Of a stretch of 64,000 bases of DNA, positions 44,707 through 57,163 are shown piece after piece; position 1 is the first letter of the stretch, and every line of letters begins with the position of its first letter. Made by a program: the position numbers and the translations under genes. The notes under the pieces were generated by a model. It ran no database searches. It worked only from the letters and a program-made list of their open reading frames with translations, and was not told where the DNA came from. This stretch comes from Rhynchosporium graminicola. Lineage: Eukaryota; Ascomycota; Leotiomycetes; Helotiales; Ploettnerulaceae. Location of the stretch: contig FJUW01000012.1 in NCBI GenBank assembly GCA_900074885.1, positions 1,347,841 to 1,411,840 of the forward strand, in the 5' to 3' direction.

Positions 44707-45185
44707 TTAGTTGATTGTTATATCATAGAAGCAGTCCCCCTTGTTTGCGGGGCCCGAGCTGCATGTAGAACAGTACTTCCCGATTGACAATGCTTGTTTC
44801 GCCGTAACCTTACCAGGGGGGCATGGAAGCACCCCCTTCCACTTGCCCCATGCGACGCAATCATCTGTCGATTGGCATCTTTGTTTGCATTTATGGACGT
44901 GAGGATCGCATTGCATGTTGTCCCCCCAGGATTTGGTTTTTGGATCGTTCAAGCAAGCGATGGTGTTTGTGCACTTCGTGGGAGCATGAATGTTAGCAAT
45001 GCGGAAAGGCATGGAGGAAGGTGAGGATAACATACGTGAGGTGAATCTTGTATCGGTCCGTTAATCTTGAACCGTTTGTGGATATCAGAGTGTTCATCGG
45101 AAGTAACGTCTCTGTACTCCCTGCCTGAGACAGCGGCGGCGGCGTTAGCCAAGACGAAAGCGAGGAAGAGTGTTGGAGTACGCAT
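44707..45185 (-). CDS. Small secreted cysteine-rich protein with a Kex2-type site (candidate effector)
   Basis: Exons 45185-45036 and 44973-44707, with a 62-bp intron (GTATGT donor, AAG acceptor); 138 residues. The N terminus MRTPTLFLAFVLANAAAAVSG is a typical signal peptide, cleaved at about residue 20. A Lys-Arg pair at 37-38 (DIHKRF) could be cut by a kexin protease, leaving a mature part of about 100 residues. Exon 2 has ten Cys (51, 57, 72, 79, 83, 89, 101, 118, 121, 131), enough for five disulfides, with HVHKCKQRCQSTDDCVAW as its densest segment. No known fold is claimed. It lies alone in a gene-sparse region. Function unknown; a secreted effector or antimicrobial-type protein is an inference from size and Cys content. 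Confidence 0.75.
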
Positions 45186-46963
45186 GGTTATTGAATGGAT
45201 GTGGTGATGATTTTATTTGGTGCTGCCGATTGGGGGATGTTGGTCTTGGGGGTAGGACAAAGATTGGCCGACGGGAGAGCGCCATCTTATGTATTTAATT
45301 GGACGTGCATATAGTTTCGCACCCGAATATCTTGCCCTCGTATACTTGACTACCAGCTCGTGTAATCTTGTATTAGACCTTGGGTTGTAAAGCATATTAA
45401 AATGAGTTAAGTATGCTCGAAATCTAGCTTGGATGAACTATTCCGCCCTCCGTCTCCACCAGTCGACTAATAACTTTATTTTATATATAAAGTTGTATGG
45501 CTTCCTATTGTGGTGAGGCATTATAAAGGACATTACACTTGAGATAGCGGTATAGTCCATATGAATCAAAATACTAAGTCAATACCTATACAGTATTAAA
45601 ATTCCGTTGAAGTTTCATGAAATGCACGTTTGTGCAAGAATCGTCGTTCAACCATAGCTGACTGACTGCAGGAATAACAATGATACTCTGCTTTTATGCT
45701 ATCTCTTTCAAATACCTCTCCCTTCTAGAACTACTTATTTGACGAAACGAGTGAGCTACCATACTATGCGAGCAACTGACCCTAGCCCAGACGTTAAGAG
45801 TGATTCAACAAGTTCGAAAATATATTAGTGCTTGAGTTGAGTCAGGTGGCTGAGGTTACTCTAAGACGATCAAGACGCGTGTTTCGTGAAATATTTGATA
45901 TGCCACCTGCCACGTACTCCGCAGTATCGTTCTAAGTTAAGGTTTGCTATAAACGTTCATCCCAACTCTCTTTAATTATGGGGTTAAAGCGTCCCCCTTC
46001 GAGCTAGTGAGATACGCCAAGAAAGAAGGTTTGTAGCGAAGGGGTGTTATAAAGTATTCGTTCGCGGAAGAGCGTTCATGAACTCAATATATCTCGTCAA
46101 AGCACCTCTACGGATGTCTTGAAGGACCAATTTACGGTGTATGATAACCAAAGGCGCAGCAACATCTCGAAAAGCAAAGAAGGTAGATACAGTTAATGTC
46201 CCCTGTCCGTTGCTATAAAGTTGCTTAGGACTAATTTTCGTATAGATGGAGGTACGGAAAGTACAGCCGGTCAAGTGTTGTTCTCCATCAGGCAGGGTAT
46301 CAGGTCTCTTTACTGTAAATGGCAATAACGAGGTCTAAAAGCAAGAAAGAATTTTTCAAGTCGTGAAAGGGAGTCAGTACACCCACAAGATATTACGATT
46401 TGCATTCAAGTCTCCGAAACTCATGCCTGACCAAGGACAGCACTTAAACGCTGTACCTCTAGAGGCAGAAATTACACAAGTGGTAACGAGGGACTTAGTA
46501 TACTCTAGAGATATTACGATTTGTACGATGTACTAAAGCTGTCTAAGCCCCTAGCTGACCAGGCACACCACGTATCCACTGTACCTCTATATGGCTGTAC
46601 GGAGTAGATTCTGCTTCATTTAATTGATCGTTTTTGACTTCCAGATCGTAAACTCTAAATCTGCCTTAAATTTGGGAAATTTACTTCCTAAGTCGCGGAA
46701 ATCCTATGCAGCCAATAAATAGTCAAACTGGATCCATGGAGGGTTTTACACTAACCAAGGGGCATTGATTAGTGTCCCCCTGTGTAGTGTACATACTTAA
46801 ATTCCCATCGGAATCGCGCTGATCCACTTTTCTGAGGAGGATCCAATTTCAAGTCAAAGTCTGATTGTGGATTGAATAGTACTAGTCCCCTCTGTCCCAG
46901 ATCTGGCCCATCTGGAAATATAACAAAGAAGGTTTATTCCTACATGGTCCAGAAAAAAAGGAT
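45186..46963. other. Gene-free interval with an imperfect direct repeat
   Basis: About 1.8 kb between two minus-strand genes. Two degenerate copies of a segment beginning AGATATTACGATTTG and ending CTGTACCTCTA occur at about 46388-46464 and 46508-46592. No coding feature is supported. Confidence 0.45.
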
Positions 46964-47509
46964 TTATGCTTTCGCGCCCTGCTTTCCGACAACTGGGCAG
47001 ACGCCAGCGGCCCCCTCAACGGTCGGGTGGCTCACTACTTTGCCCTGGTGATGCTTCAGACTGGCCTTCGTTATTGGACAAACATCCGATCCATCTTTAG
47101 GGGTAGGATGGTCTGGCGGGAGAACTGTCGAGACAGGCCCTACGACTGGGCACTGAGAAGCAATACGGAGTCAGTGATGCCATTCGAAGCGACGATGAGA
47201 AGCGATGAAGATGGAATCATGCCAAGGCAAGAAGAAGTAGATAGCAGAGAGACTCACGATACCCTCGTCCAAAGTTTTGTTTTCCTCGTTGTTGATCTGG
47301 TCTTTGAGGGCTGGGCAGGACTTTGCGTCTTTGTCCGAAATGTTGGTTGGGAGACCTGGATGCTTGTGTAGTTGGTGGTGGTGGTCTGTTGATGCATTGG
47401 TGACAGGGCATACAAGCCCCGGCTGATCGGCGTCGAAGTCGGGGTGCGAGGGAGGGAGGATTGTGTTCGTGGTTCCCACAACAGGGCAGACTTGTGCAGT
47501 GGTGGCCAT
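46964..47509 (-). CDS. Small Cys-Pro repeat protein, conserved in fungi, function unknown
   Basis: Exons 47509-47258 and 47152-46964, with a 105-bp intron (GTGAGT donor, CAG acceptor); 146 residues. The protein consists of two degenerate modules of the form CPVVG-x6-7-LPPxHP ... CP(V/I)TxAS-xx-HH ... HP, followed by a terminal CPVVG. All six Cys (8, 34, 65, 85, 109, 136) are followed by Pro. Cys-Pro is the core of heme regulatory motifs, and the His residues at the module ends could supply second ligands, so heme binding or sensing is a reasonable but unproven idea. No signal peptide or membrane segment is seen. I recall similar short proteins in other ascomycetes but know no assigned role. 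Confidence 0.75.
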
Positions 47510-49351
47510 CTTTGGAATGGTGCGGACGGAGGAGGATGGTTAAGTTTGTGAGTTATTTCACAACTTCAAACTTGGTCGAAGTCGAGTGGCAGTTTGGCAA
47601 AGTTGGCTGTATTGAATTGCTCTGTTGATGATAGGAAGTACTTGTGTTGTCAATCAAAGACTGCTGATAGGAGGTCGCGGGGTTGTGGTTCTTAAGACAG
47701 ACAGGATGAGGGGTAACAGGTAGGGTAGGTACCGGTAGGTGGCTGGCGCGGGGCCCCAAACTAGAGTCATTAACTAGGTAGCCAATGATGATTGGCAAAT
47801 TGCTAATGGACTACAGACAGGATAGACCAGCAAGTTTCGGTAGGGTAGCACTGGCCGTAGTGAAACCTCCGGATCTTGATTATTGGGTGTGAGTTCTTGA
47901 AGCCTTCTTGCTGCATGAAGTAACGATATGAAGGCCTATTTGAGGATCTCTTGCATCGATTGTGTTAATGCTCTCCGCAGTATATCCTCTCGGTGTACGT
48001 TTCATGTATATATATACATCTGTATCAAGAGGTCCTCCTATTATCCTATATTCATACTTGGTAGCTGCTGCTAAATAGCGAATACATAGTTGATTCAGCT
48101 GCTGTCGCTTGGTACCTGCCCAGGGCTCTTCAGAGTCTAACACTGGGGGCCGTATAGCCTCCAGATGGCTAGCGAGCTTGGTATTTGGCAACAGTGATTG
48201 AGAGCTTTCGTAGCAGCATCTCAGATGTCCGTGTCGTTGGCTCGGAATGAAGTTAGGCATTCTTAGGCCAACGCCAGCATAAGGTATCTGGGCGATTGGG
48301 TCATTAGCGACCTGCGCACGACCGTCTCGCACTGTGCTCATATTTCTTGTATATTTCAGTCACTTTCAGAGTATTAGTCTCGTACAGATCAGTTCCGTTA
48401 CTTCCGTACTTCAGCTCTTTTTCCAGGTCTAGCAAGAAACATCTTAAACACCGAATGCACGAAGATTCCCAGCGAGTTCTGTCAACCACCCTAAGAAAAC
48501 ATGAATGAGTACTTGTATCGAAGCTTCCCTATCACATACGTCCGTAAACGAAAACTGTGTATCCTTACCTTGAAGAGAACTATTGCACTAGCAAATAATT
48601 ATCAAGGGAATGGCGCACCAGATCGGAATTTTGAAGCTTTAGCTTCGGATACATGAGTGAAGGAGCTTACATCTCCCCTGTTCGATTCTCGAGACTCAAA
48701 GAAAAATCAAGCTCTTGTAGATCTGATTTAGGACAGGCTCCTTTTCTTTACTTCGGTACCGCCGCCGCTTACCCATCGAAGTTCGCAATACAACTACTTT
48801 AGTGAAAACATGCAAAATCCTTAATTCACGCGTCTATTCTTCATCAAGCTGTCCTTCACAGGCTGTCCAGGTTCCGAAAACCTTCTTCTGATATCTCATT
48901 GATCATTGTTTGAAAATGGAATGACATCCGTTGGTCATCATTCGATACTGTGCTGGGAAGACGAAGCAAATACCCTTGTTGTTTCAACATTGACGAAGCG
49001 AGAATGCATCTTCGCTTCCGCAACGTCGTTGTAAACATTGCAATTCAGCATCGCTCAACGAGAGCTAAAATTCCTAGGCAAAGACCACCTTAACGTAAGA
49101 CATTTCTGGATGCCAATTCACGGCGTAGAGATTTCTAAATAGAGTAAAATCTTCAAAACGCACCAATTTGATCGCACCAAGTCGAAGCATATATTTACTA
49201 CCAGAACAAGTACGAAATAAGGTCTTTAGGGCCAAGCAATAGATATCTGCGAAACTTGTTTGAAGGCAAAACCAAAAAGAGCAACCAAACTGTCGAGGGC
49301 TTTTCCGAAAGTCTCGATAATCCCATTAATCCTCCAGCTTATGATTTCCGC
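47510..49351. other. Intergenic stretch with one doubtful ORF
   Basis: A 153-codon minus-strand frame starting with ATG at 48341 (to 47880) has no recognised family and no supporting neighbour. The adjacent frame 48304-48489 lacks an ATG. The right end is the 3' region of the RING-like gene. Nothing else is supported. Confidence 0.4.
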
Positions 49352-52300
49352 TTAGCCCAAGCCTCCTAGCCCTCTTCCTTCCTTCCTAATCTTCTCCCTC
49401 AACTTATACTCTCTCCTACGTCTCGCACCCCTCAAGAACGCCGCCTCCATACTCGGAGCCAATCTGGCACACGGCAGCACCCGCTCCTTATCCACGTCAT
49501 ACACGTCACCTCTACCACTTTCGAACTGCCTTTTGAGATACCGATCTCCCATATCCTTAGCCATTGTTTCAGCTAGCTCTCGCGGTTGATTAAAGCGAGT
49601 GGCTGCTGATCGCAAGGAGAGTTCGTGAGTGTCTAAATTCAGCTCCAGTGAGGTATTGCTGATTTCGGATTCCATGATGGGTTGGCGAAAGAGGGTGGAT
49701 GCGAAAACAGCGGAGGAGAAGGTGGCGCCTTCCCATCTAAAGAGCAGTATCAACTATGTGAGGGGGCAACATGACTTGTGCCAAGATTCTTTTCCGGGTG
49801 GGGATTGACATGAAGTGAAGTGGAGTAGGGACTTGACTTACACAACAGGCATCGCTTCCAACGCAGCACGCTTGGAGATCTCACTTTGAAAAAACTGCTT
49901 CCCTGCTTCTGTGATAGGCGGCACAGGCTCATCCATATCCATCACATCATCCCCCATCTTCGGCGAGAAGGGAACAAAAGGGACATCATACAGCTCCCTG
50001 GCCTTCTGCGCTAGCCTTGGGTGTTCCGAGTTCAAGCTCTTCACAACTAGATCCGCGACATGGTAATTCTGATTATTGTGCACGAAATTTCCTTGGGCCG
50101 GATCCACTCCCACGGTCTCATAATTCAACTTTGCCATCTCGCCACAGCGGGGACAGCTATGTAGATACTTGCCTCGCGAGTCCCAGAAGTTGAAGATGCA
50201 TTGCAAGTGGAACTTGTGGTGAGAGGAGCAGTGGAGTTCTACAACTGTGCTCGAAAATCCACGGATGGGCAAGGAAGTGTCGCGGCCTTGATAGTATTTC
50301 TTCTTGCAGAGGGTGCAGGACTGACGACGGAAGTCGATGCCGTACTTCTCTTTGGTGCCTCTCAGACACGTGTTGACGGGGAGGAAGCCGAATAGGCGTG
50401 GAAGGACTTTGCGTATTGAGGTTGGTGGCGGCGGATATCCATCAATGTTTTGCTCTTCGACGTCCTCGAAGGGCTTGATGACTTTACTGTTGAATATCGT
50501 GACGCCACGGAAGACCCATGGAGGTTCGCGGTCATTTTCACTATCGTATAATCTATAGAAAATCTCAGCTTCAATAACGGCAGGAAACCGAATGCAATTC
50601 AGCTAAAGGGCCCAGTAAATCCCACAGACATTGTGGGAACTATTCAATTCCAAAGGAGCTCACAAAGCAAGAAATGACCTAGAGACTTACTGATATATTT
50701 GTTTCCTAAAGATTGAGATCAGTCAAGATTTCATGAAGTATGAAGGTAAGCACAGTGTGATTCTTACCAAGGCCGCTTCCCCGCCCAATCTCTCAGCAAT
50801 CTGAAATCCCTTCTATGACGATTCACCAAGCCCATATCCCGGATAATATTCAAAACGGCAGTCTCGATACTGTTCAGCATTCCGTCGTCCTGCACAAAGC
50901 TATAATTCAGATTCCCCGTATTGATCTTTGGAGCCCAAGGTCGCCTTTCGGCGATTTCTTGTTCGGAAAGTAATGTAATTTGCTTATTCACGAGTCTGTT
51001 TTGATCAGTCGCAGTCAGTATATGTAGTCAGTCTGCAGGAAAGTGCTATTCGAATTGTTCATGGTCCCGACTTACTTGTCTTCGAAATGCTCCACTGAAA
51101 GTGCTGCTTCAAATTCATCTTCTCGCCGGAGTAGGTCCAGTACTAGCGGGTCAAGGTCTGATTCTACCATAAGACGCTCCGTTATTTCCTGGGTGTGATG
51201 TTAATGCTCAAGTTAATGATAACATAGATAGGTGGATTCTAGACATACCCTTTGCAATTCATCCAAGAAATTGAATCCTTTCTTAGCAAAATTTGCGTCT
51301 AGCCCCTCCTGATCCGTGGATTCACGAGCTCGGGTTATCTCCAGATCTCTCACTTCCTCCTCTTCCTCATCATCAAGAGGGCGTAAGCCCATTTCTTCTC
51401 TTAACTTTCGCATATCCGAAACACAACGTGACAGTTCTTCTTCAGTAGGTATAGGGCGAAAACAAGCAAAAGTAGCCACAGCCTCTAGTGTAGCTGCGAT
51501 GTTCTTCCTAGTATTTCGAATCCACCATGACGCAGAATTGGAATTGACCCGGGGGAATTGATCGTTTCCATAGGGCGCTACCCGGTCCAGTTCGTCTATC
51601 AAGAGAAGTCGTCCGATGACGTAAAGAGCTTTGACTACTGCGACGCCTTCGTATTTCATGCCGAATGATCCATTATCATTCAGAGGGTCGTACTCGAATT
51701 TGATAAGACCTGGCGTATGTAGGAGTCTAATCACGAGTTTTCGCATATCAGTTTCTGTCTGGAAGGCTGTGTGACGGTCGGGGTTCATGGGAGTGAATGA
51801 GAAGTTTCCACCATTCGATAAGGGGGTTTCAAGGAGTGAAGGTTGATCTAGCGAGAGGAAGCGATCGATTTGCATGAGTGAGTTGATCGTTGTCCATAGG
51901 CCGAAGAGGGAGTCTAGTTTTGCCTTTATTGGGTGATCGACTGGGAATCCTGCGGCGGTTTTTTCGACGGATTTAAAAACTGTCTTGAGCCGTTCACTGC
52001 AGGTGATTTCTTGCGAAATTTCATGACGCTAGTTTACATTCAGCATGTGTAACACATAAGGACCCGAGCTGATCTCAAATCTCAGATCTTCAATGTTTCA
52101 GCGCATGGAGTACATACCATAGGACCACGCAAGAGTTTAGATTTTGACCCTGCTTCTACTTCATACTGCTTCACGTCCTACGGTTGAAAAAGGGTTAGAA
52201 TGTCTTTCTATACCAGTATATCTGTCAAATGTAGCTTGCTCAGTTCCTACACATGAGCTGCAACGCTGTGAATGATAGCTCCGAGAAGGGTCGTCACGCA

Positions 52301-52436
52301 GCAGAGGAAGTCTACTCACCTCGATAACTGCCAATACATCTTCAAAGACACATTTGCTGATGAAATCTTCCATGAAAGTCTCTGTTTCTTGATGGAGTGT
52401 ATCTTGACCCCGAATATTGGGGCCCTGATTCGCCAT
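49352..52436 (-). CDS. RING-like zinc-finger protein with a 15-nt exon
   Basis: Eight exons are inferred: 52436-52320, 52177-52118, 52028-51249, 51188-51076, 50995-50768, 50705-50691, 50552-49842, 49736-49352; 802 residues. The N-terminal two thirds are helical with no recognised domain (a Glu run EEEEEVRD near residue 270). At about 517-574 a Cys/His cluster reads C517-x2-C520, C546, H550, H553-x2-C556, C571-x2-C574 (QSCTLCKKKYY ... HCSSHHKFHLQC ... SCPRCGEM), compatible with a RING-H2-type domain, hence a possible ubiquitin ligase. The C-terminal 200 residues include an acidic DDVMDMDEP stretch and a basic tail. The 15-nt exon is needed: joining exon 5 directly to exon 7 would create a TGA at the seam. 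No family name is offered. Confidence 0.65.
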
Positions 52437-55118
52437 TGTCAGAGCTTACTACCGGTGAATTATGGCAAGTTGATGTTAGCCGATTGGCGCCAAAGCATAA
52501 AATTTAATTCGGATCAAACAGTTGATGGATGAAAATTCTTGAACAAAGGCTCTGTCAAGCCCCATCCTTATCCGGTAAGGAATGCGTGCAGTTCTCGCTT
52601 GTCAATAAACAGCTTTGCAATAAGATAAAAGATGTCTGTGTTGAATAGCCTGAGGAATGCGAGGAATGAAATGACGGATCAGGATATGATGACAAGGCTA
52701 CACTTTTTTTGATGTCTTAAGATACTGCCTCCGCGAGGCTAGACGAATTCGTCTTTGGCGAAGCGACATGGAGATTTTCATGGCTGTGAGATTGTTTCAT
52801 AGGCAAAGTCTTTAGGCATTTTGTGACTTTCGAGAATGACTGCTGGCAATGTACTGCGACTCTTTCGCGATATTGTATTGATTTCAGCGATGAAATTGTA
52901 GGGCCATGATCGTGCGTCCAGGAAACATTTTTGCCAAGCTCAAATATACGTAGGTTTCTGTTATATGATGCTCTTATGACTTTGTAAATACACCTACTCG
53001 CTTACTATATGTAGGCCATAGGAGGCTTCATAAAATTGAGGGCTCAAACAAGATAGATCACATGGAAAAGGAATTATGGACTTTATGAGGTGAGTTCTCT
53101 TACTCCTACGACTGGTGAGCCGTGCAAAGGAAAATAGCAAGTACTCCGTTGACTGCCTCGTGTTTGCATGGACTGACAGTGAATATCCTTTTTAAATAAC
53201 TCACGACCTAGCTCCGCAAAGTTTCCAGCAACTGCGTATGCTTAATTAGAGTCCAAAGTAAGGAAAATTTGTGTCGGTAGCAACAGAAAATCTGTGTCGC
53301 GAAACGATACGCTTGCCCTTTCTAATTACCACTGTAGCAGTAACTAAAAGTTCATGGAAGGCGGAATCTCTGAAGTAGGCAAGACAAATAGAAAATCTGG
53401 TACAACAGAAAGGGTATCGAGACGTTTCACGCGAATATCGAGTGGTGACTTAACTCGACACACGAACAGCACGACATATACCTGCAGGCATTCAGACAAG
53501 GGGGAAAACCAATGATCTACGTAGGAGAATTCGTTTTCCGAGCAACGGCAACGGCAGCTTGGTTTGAGGACTTCCTCGCTTCGCTTGTGGAAGACTTCCA
53601 TCAATGATCTCGCCCTTGCTGTAAGCCTCAAAGGGCTAATTCTGCAAGTCAAGATAAACGGGAATTGATTGCTTCCCAAAAGAAGTATGAATGGTCCGGA
53701 TACAAGCCTAAATTCATTATGTAACCTATGTAAGAAATCTAATGCACCCCCCGCAATAGAAAGCAAAGAATACCATGGTATATCCAAAAGCACTTTGCGG
53801 TGAGGATGCAATGCGCATCTCGAACGTTTGCAAATATGCCGAGCTAGCATCGCCTAAAGCAGGCTTGCCGATTGGAAGCCGTTCACGGCTGTGTCCCGCA
53901 GGCTTGATATGATGCAAGCTAAGAATTTGATAGGATCCGGACTCGAAGGATCTGGATTGCATTCTCGAAGAAGAAAGAAAAATTGTATTTCGTAGGATCG
54001 GATAGGAAAGAAGGCCTTGAGAACTGCTGGGAAAAAAACGTCAGCAGTGCAATGACGTGCTATCATCTCAAGTCCTCGTCGCTGAGTAGTAGTCGTGAAA
54101 ATTTGAAAATTGAAAACTGGAGATACATCGGGTAGGTGGCGACTTTATATTACACCCTTACTCGAGCTGATATCGAAGATCTTATTGCCGAAATACTGTA
54201 CTTGTTACAGTACCACCTCCTTGTCTCTCGGTCTTCTGCCATGAGGATCTAGTATGAGCCTACAATTGAGAAATCATCAAGTCCACTCGAAATACGAAAG
54301 AGAACATACATAAAGCACTTGCCATAGAATCAGCCAGCTAAAATCCTAGCCTTCTCCGAACACAGCGGTCTCCCACCAAGGAAGACCAGAAAAGCCATCC
54401 CCGTCACGAGTCAAGGACAGTCTGATCCTCATGTTTCACCGCGAGATAATTTTGGATTGACGGTCGCTAAACCTCAGGATTGACAGGGACGCCGGACGCA
54501 CATCAACCGCGACCCTAGGCATATTGAATCTAGCTCGCCACTATGAGTGGATACGAGCGAAGACGACGGCGTACTTAGTAAATGTAAAAATAATCGTTCG
54601 GTGCTAGTCGAGAAACTTAACTCTTCTTGTACAGCTGGAGACGCTCGAGCGTTTCCAGAAGCTTTAGTAACGGCTTCCAATTTGATACAAGGACTTGTGG
54701 CGAGAGAGTCGGTGTGTGGCTATATGCTTCTTCAAGTTTTGGACTGTAGGTGTTGATATCAAGGCTTTATCGTAAAGCTGTTTTTCCGTGAACGAAGAGA
54801 AGTATTGATCAATGGTTTGGGCCCTCTGGGCTCTTGATCCTATCAGTGACCTGATGCCTTCCCTACCGTATAGGTATTCGCCTCAATCCTCGCTCTTTGT
54901 AAACACGCCGAATGCCATTAGTTTGCTTGTCCCACGCATCTCCCTCCAATAATCCCACGCCTGTCCCACGCTCAAGCCCACGCAATCCATCATTCATGTA
55001 GCCGCAACGAATGCCAAGCGAGTGGGACGGAGCGGAATTTGCAATTGTGTAACTGTTGAGTTGGAAACTTCAGATGAGGAGCAGCTAAATCTACTTATTT
55101 TCTGTCTAGACTGACTGC

Positions 55119-55154
55119 AATGCCAATGCTAGTGCTAATGCTAATGCCAATGCG
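55119..55154. repeat. Hexamer tandem repeat (AATGCY, six units)
   Basis: Six head-to-tail hexamers of the form AATGCC/AATGCT, with one G substitution in the third unit. Confidence 0.85.
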
Positions 55155-55488
55155 AGGCATCCACGTCCTGTTCAATTGCTATTTGAACCCTAACGGCGAA
55201 CTCAGAAGCTCCTACACCGCCATGATGGCTTTGCTCGACGGACTTCCTTGAAAAAGCAGTCTCCAGGTAGCTGTCGGACATTCGATAACCGAAATGCAAG
55301 CTGCACGGAAGACTGGAGCTATGTATCCTGCAGTTGGTGGAGCAGTGCAGTATAAACTCCGCTGTCTGGCAGTGGAAGTGCTTGCTTGGTGAGTTTGCTC
55401 CGCTGCTCTCGCTGCTGGAAACGAAACCATGCTTGAAAACATCCCACTGCCCCGGCCGCCGGCAGCTACTCTGTGCAGTACTTACTCA

Positions 55489-55504
55489 GTAGGTAGGTAG
55501 GTAG
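55489..55504. repeat. TAGG tetranucleotide repeat
   Basis: Four consecutive GTAG units, a short microsatellite upstream of the gene-sparse region's right part. Confidence 0.8.
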
Positions 55505-57140
55505 TATGCCATGCCTCACCCATGCCGCATGTCTACAGTTATCGGATCCCCGGAGTGCATTTAACGCGTACGTTGGTAAGGCTGCTGATTCGTGGCTACC
55601 CCACATATGTGCAACAGAGGCCTCGACATCTTGATAATTTCGAACTCAAGATTCTTGTCAATCGATATTGATTGAATTACTTACAATTTAGTTTCCTCGT
55701 TCTCCGCTCCCGACTTCCTTCCGAAAGGGAGACACTCGGTACTGTACCGGCAAGCTCAACAGGAGGACCCGAAGACTTTCTTGGTTTGATCACCCCGGTT
55801 CGTGACATGGTACTATAATAATGGCAGCTCTTATTTCGGGACGGAAAGGGGGCCATGAACTGCAAGTGGTTGGGCAATGGACATACGGAGGCCCTGCATA
55901 TACCCTGTTGTGAACTTGCTTCATTTACTTCTTACTAGGCAGGCCACAGCGAAAGCGAAAGTGCAGACTTGTCCAGCTGATCACTTTCATGGCCGCATAG
56001 GGCTCTCATTTAATAGCAATACGACCGAAGATACCGCTAAACCTTCTAGCTGGTTCGTGCTTGGAGAAACGTTGAGGAAGAACGAAGGGCTGGACCATGG
56101 GAGATGCGTCCGCCCATAATGATATTTCACATCACCTGTAGGCTGTAGCTTCCTCCATCCTCTCACCGCCTCGCAGGAGTCGTCGACGGTAGCTGGGCGC
56201 CGACCCCGACCTCTGCCGGATTGACCGTGGAGCCCAGGGAACTTGGTGAACCCTGAAGATCTCTGATTTTCATTCAGATTTAGCTTAGCATTTAGGGGCT
56301 CTCTTGGGCAGCTTCGGGCTCTACTCCGTAGGGCCACACCTAAACTGACTTTGGCATGTCCAGCGAACTCCAGCTCCCGTCCCTTTCCCGGATCCATCAT
56401 CCCTGGGCTCGGCCTCCAATAGGTAAGGAGGTACCTTAGTGGACTTCGCCAGATTTAGCGGGTTGGCTACAGGTACACTCAATGCTAAATGCACTCCAAA
56501 GTATGCACTGTAGCACAGACTTTCCCACTAACAACAGCTACCCTGGTACTACCTTGCACTTGCAAAGCAGCCAAGGCCAGCGAGCTCGGTACAGGTAAGT
56601 AATCTAGACAGATAGCGGCGATGTGTGACGCTGAGCTCGAAATTAATTTGGTAGAAAAAGCTCTCCTTCCCCCTCCGCTCCGATCGATCCACACAACCAT
56701 ACCATCCATCTTTCCATACGTTATACCAGTTCAAATATTGCCTTTAGATCCAAGTTCTGCCCAAGTCATTGCCCTTGCTTCGATCAACTTCACTCGAGCG
56801 GAGTTGATTCTCGGAGGATTGCTTTTGCCTGCTTGCTCTACAACGACTTACTCTTCCCCCAACCTCACTCTTCCCAGTCTGGCCAATTTGACGATCCTAC
56901 GGATACACTTTCAGCAGCCTCTCACACGAACATAAATAAGAGGAAAGAGGGCTCTGCCAGTTGGAAACTCCGTACAATAAGCTTCTTTGCTTTCTTGGGC
57001 GTTACGCCAGCATTTTGACTTTCCATTTTAACTTTTGGGAGACTTTGGGAGACGTAAGAACGAAGTTACTTTTCGTCACCGTACGCTACTTGATAAGAAG
57101 GAACACCAAGAGCTGGATTTCTTTTTGCCGACATCTTCAG

Positions 57141-57163
57141 TATATATATATATATATATATAT
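57141..57163. repeat. TA dinucleotide repeat
   Basis: Eleven uninterrupted TA units about 490 bp upstream of the SDR gene start. Confidence 0.9.

Noticed and set aside
47880..48341. 153-codon minus-strand frame starting MSTVRDGRAQ
   Set aside because: ATG present but amino-acid composition is unremarkable and nothing supports expression or homology.
48650..48710. Possible tRNA (B-box-like GTTCGATTC)
   Set aside because: Flanking bases do not form T, anticodon or acceptor stems.
53344..53850. 168-codon minus-strand frame
   Set aside because: Length alone; no motif, no splice context, Arg/Leu/Ser-rich composition as in antisense or random frames.
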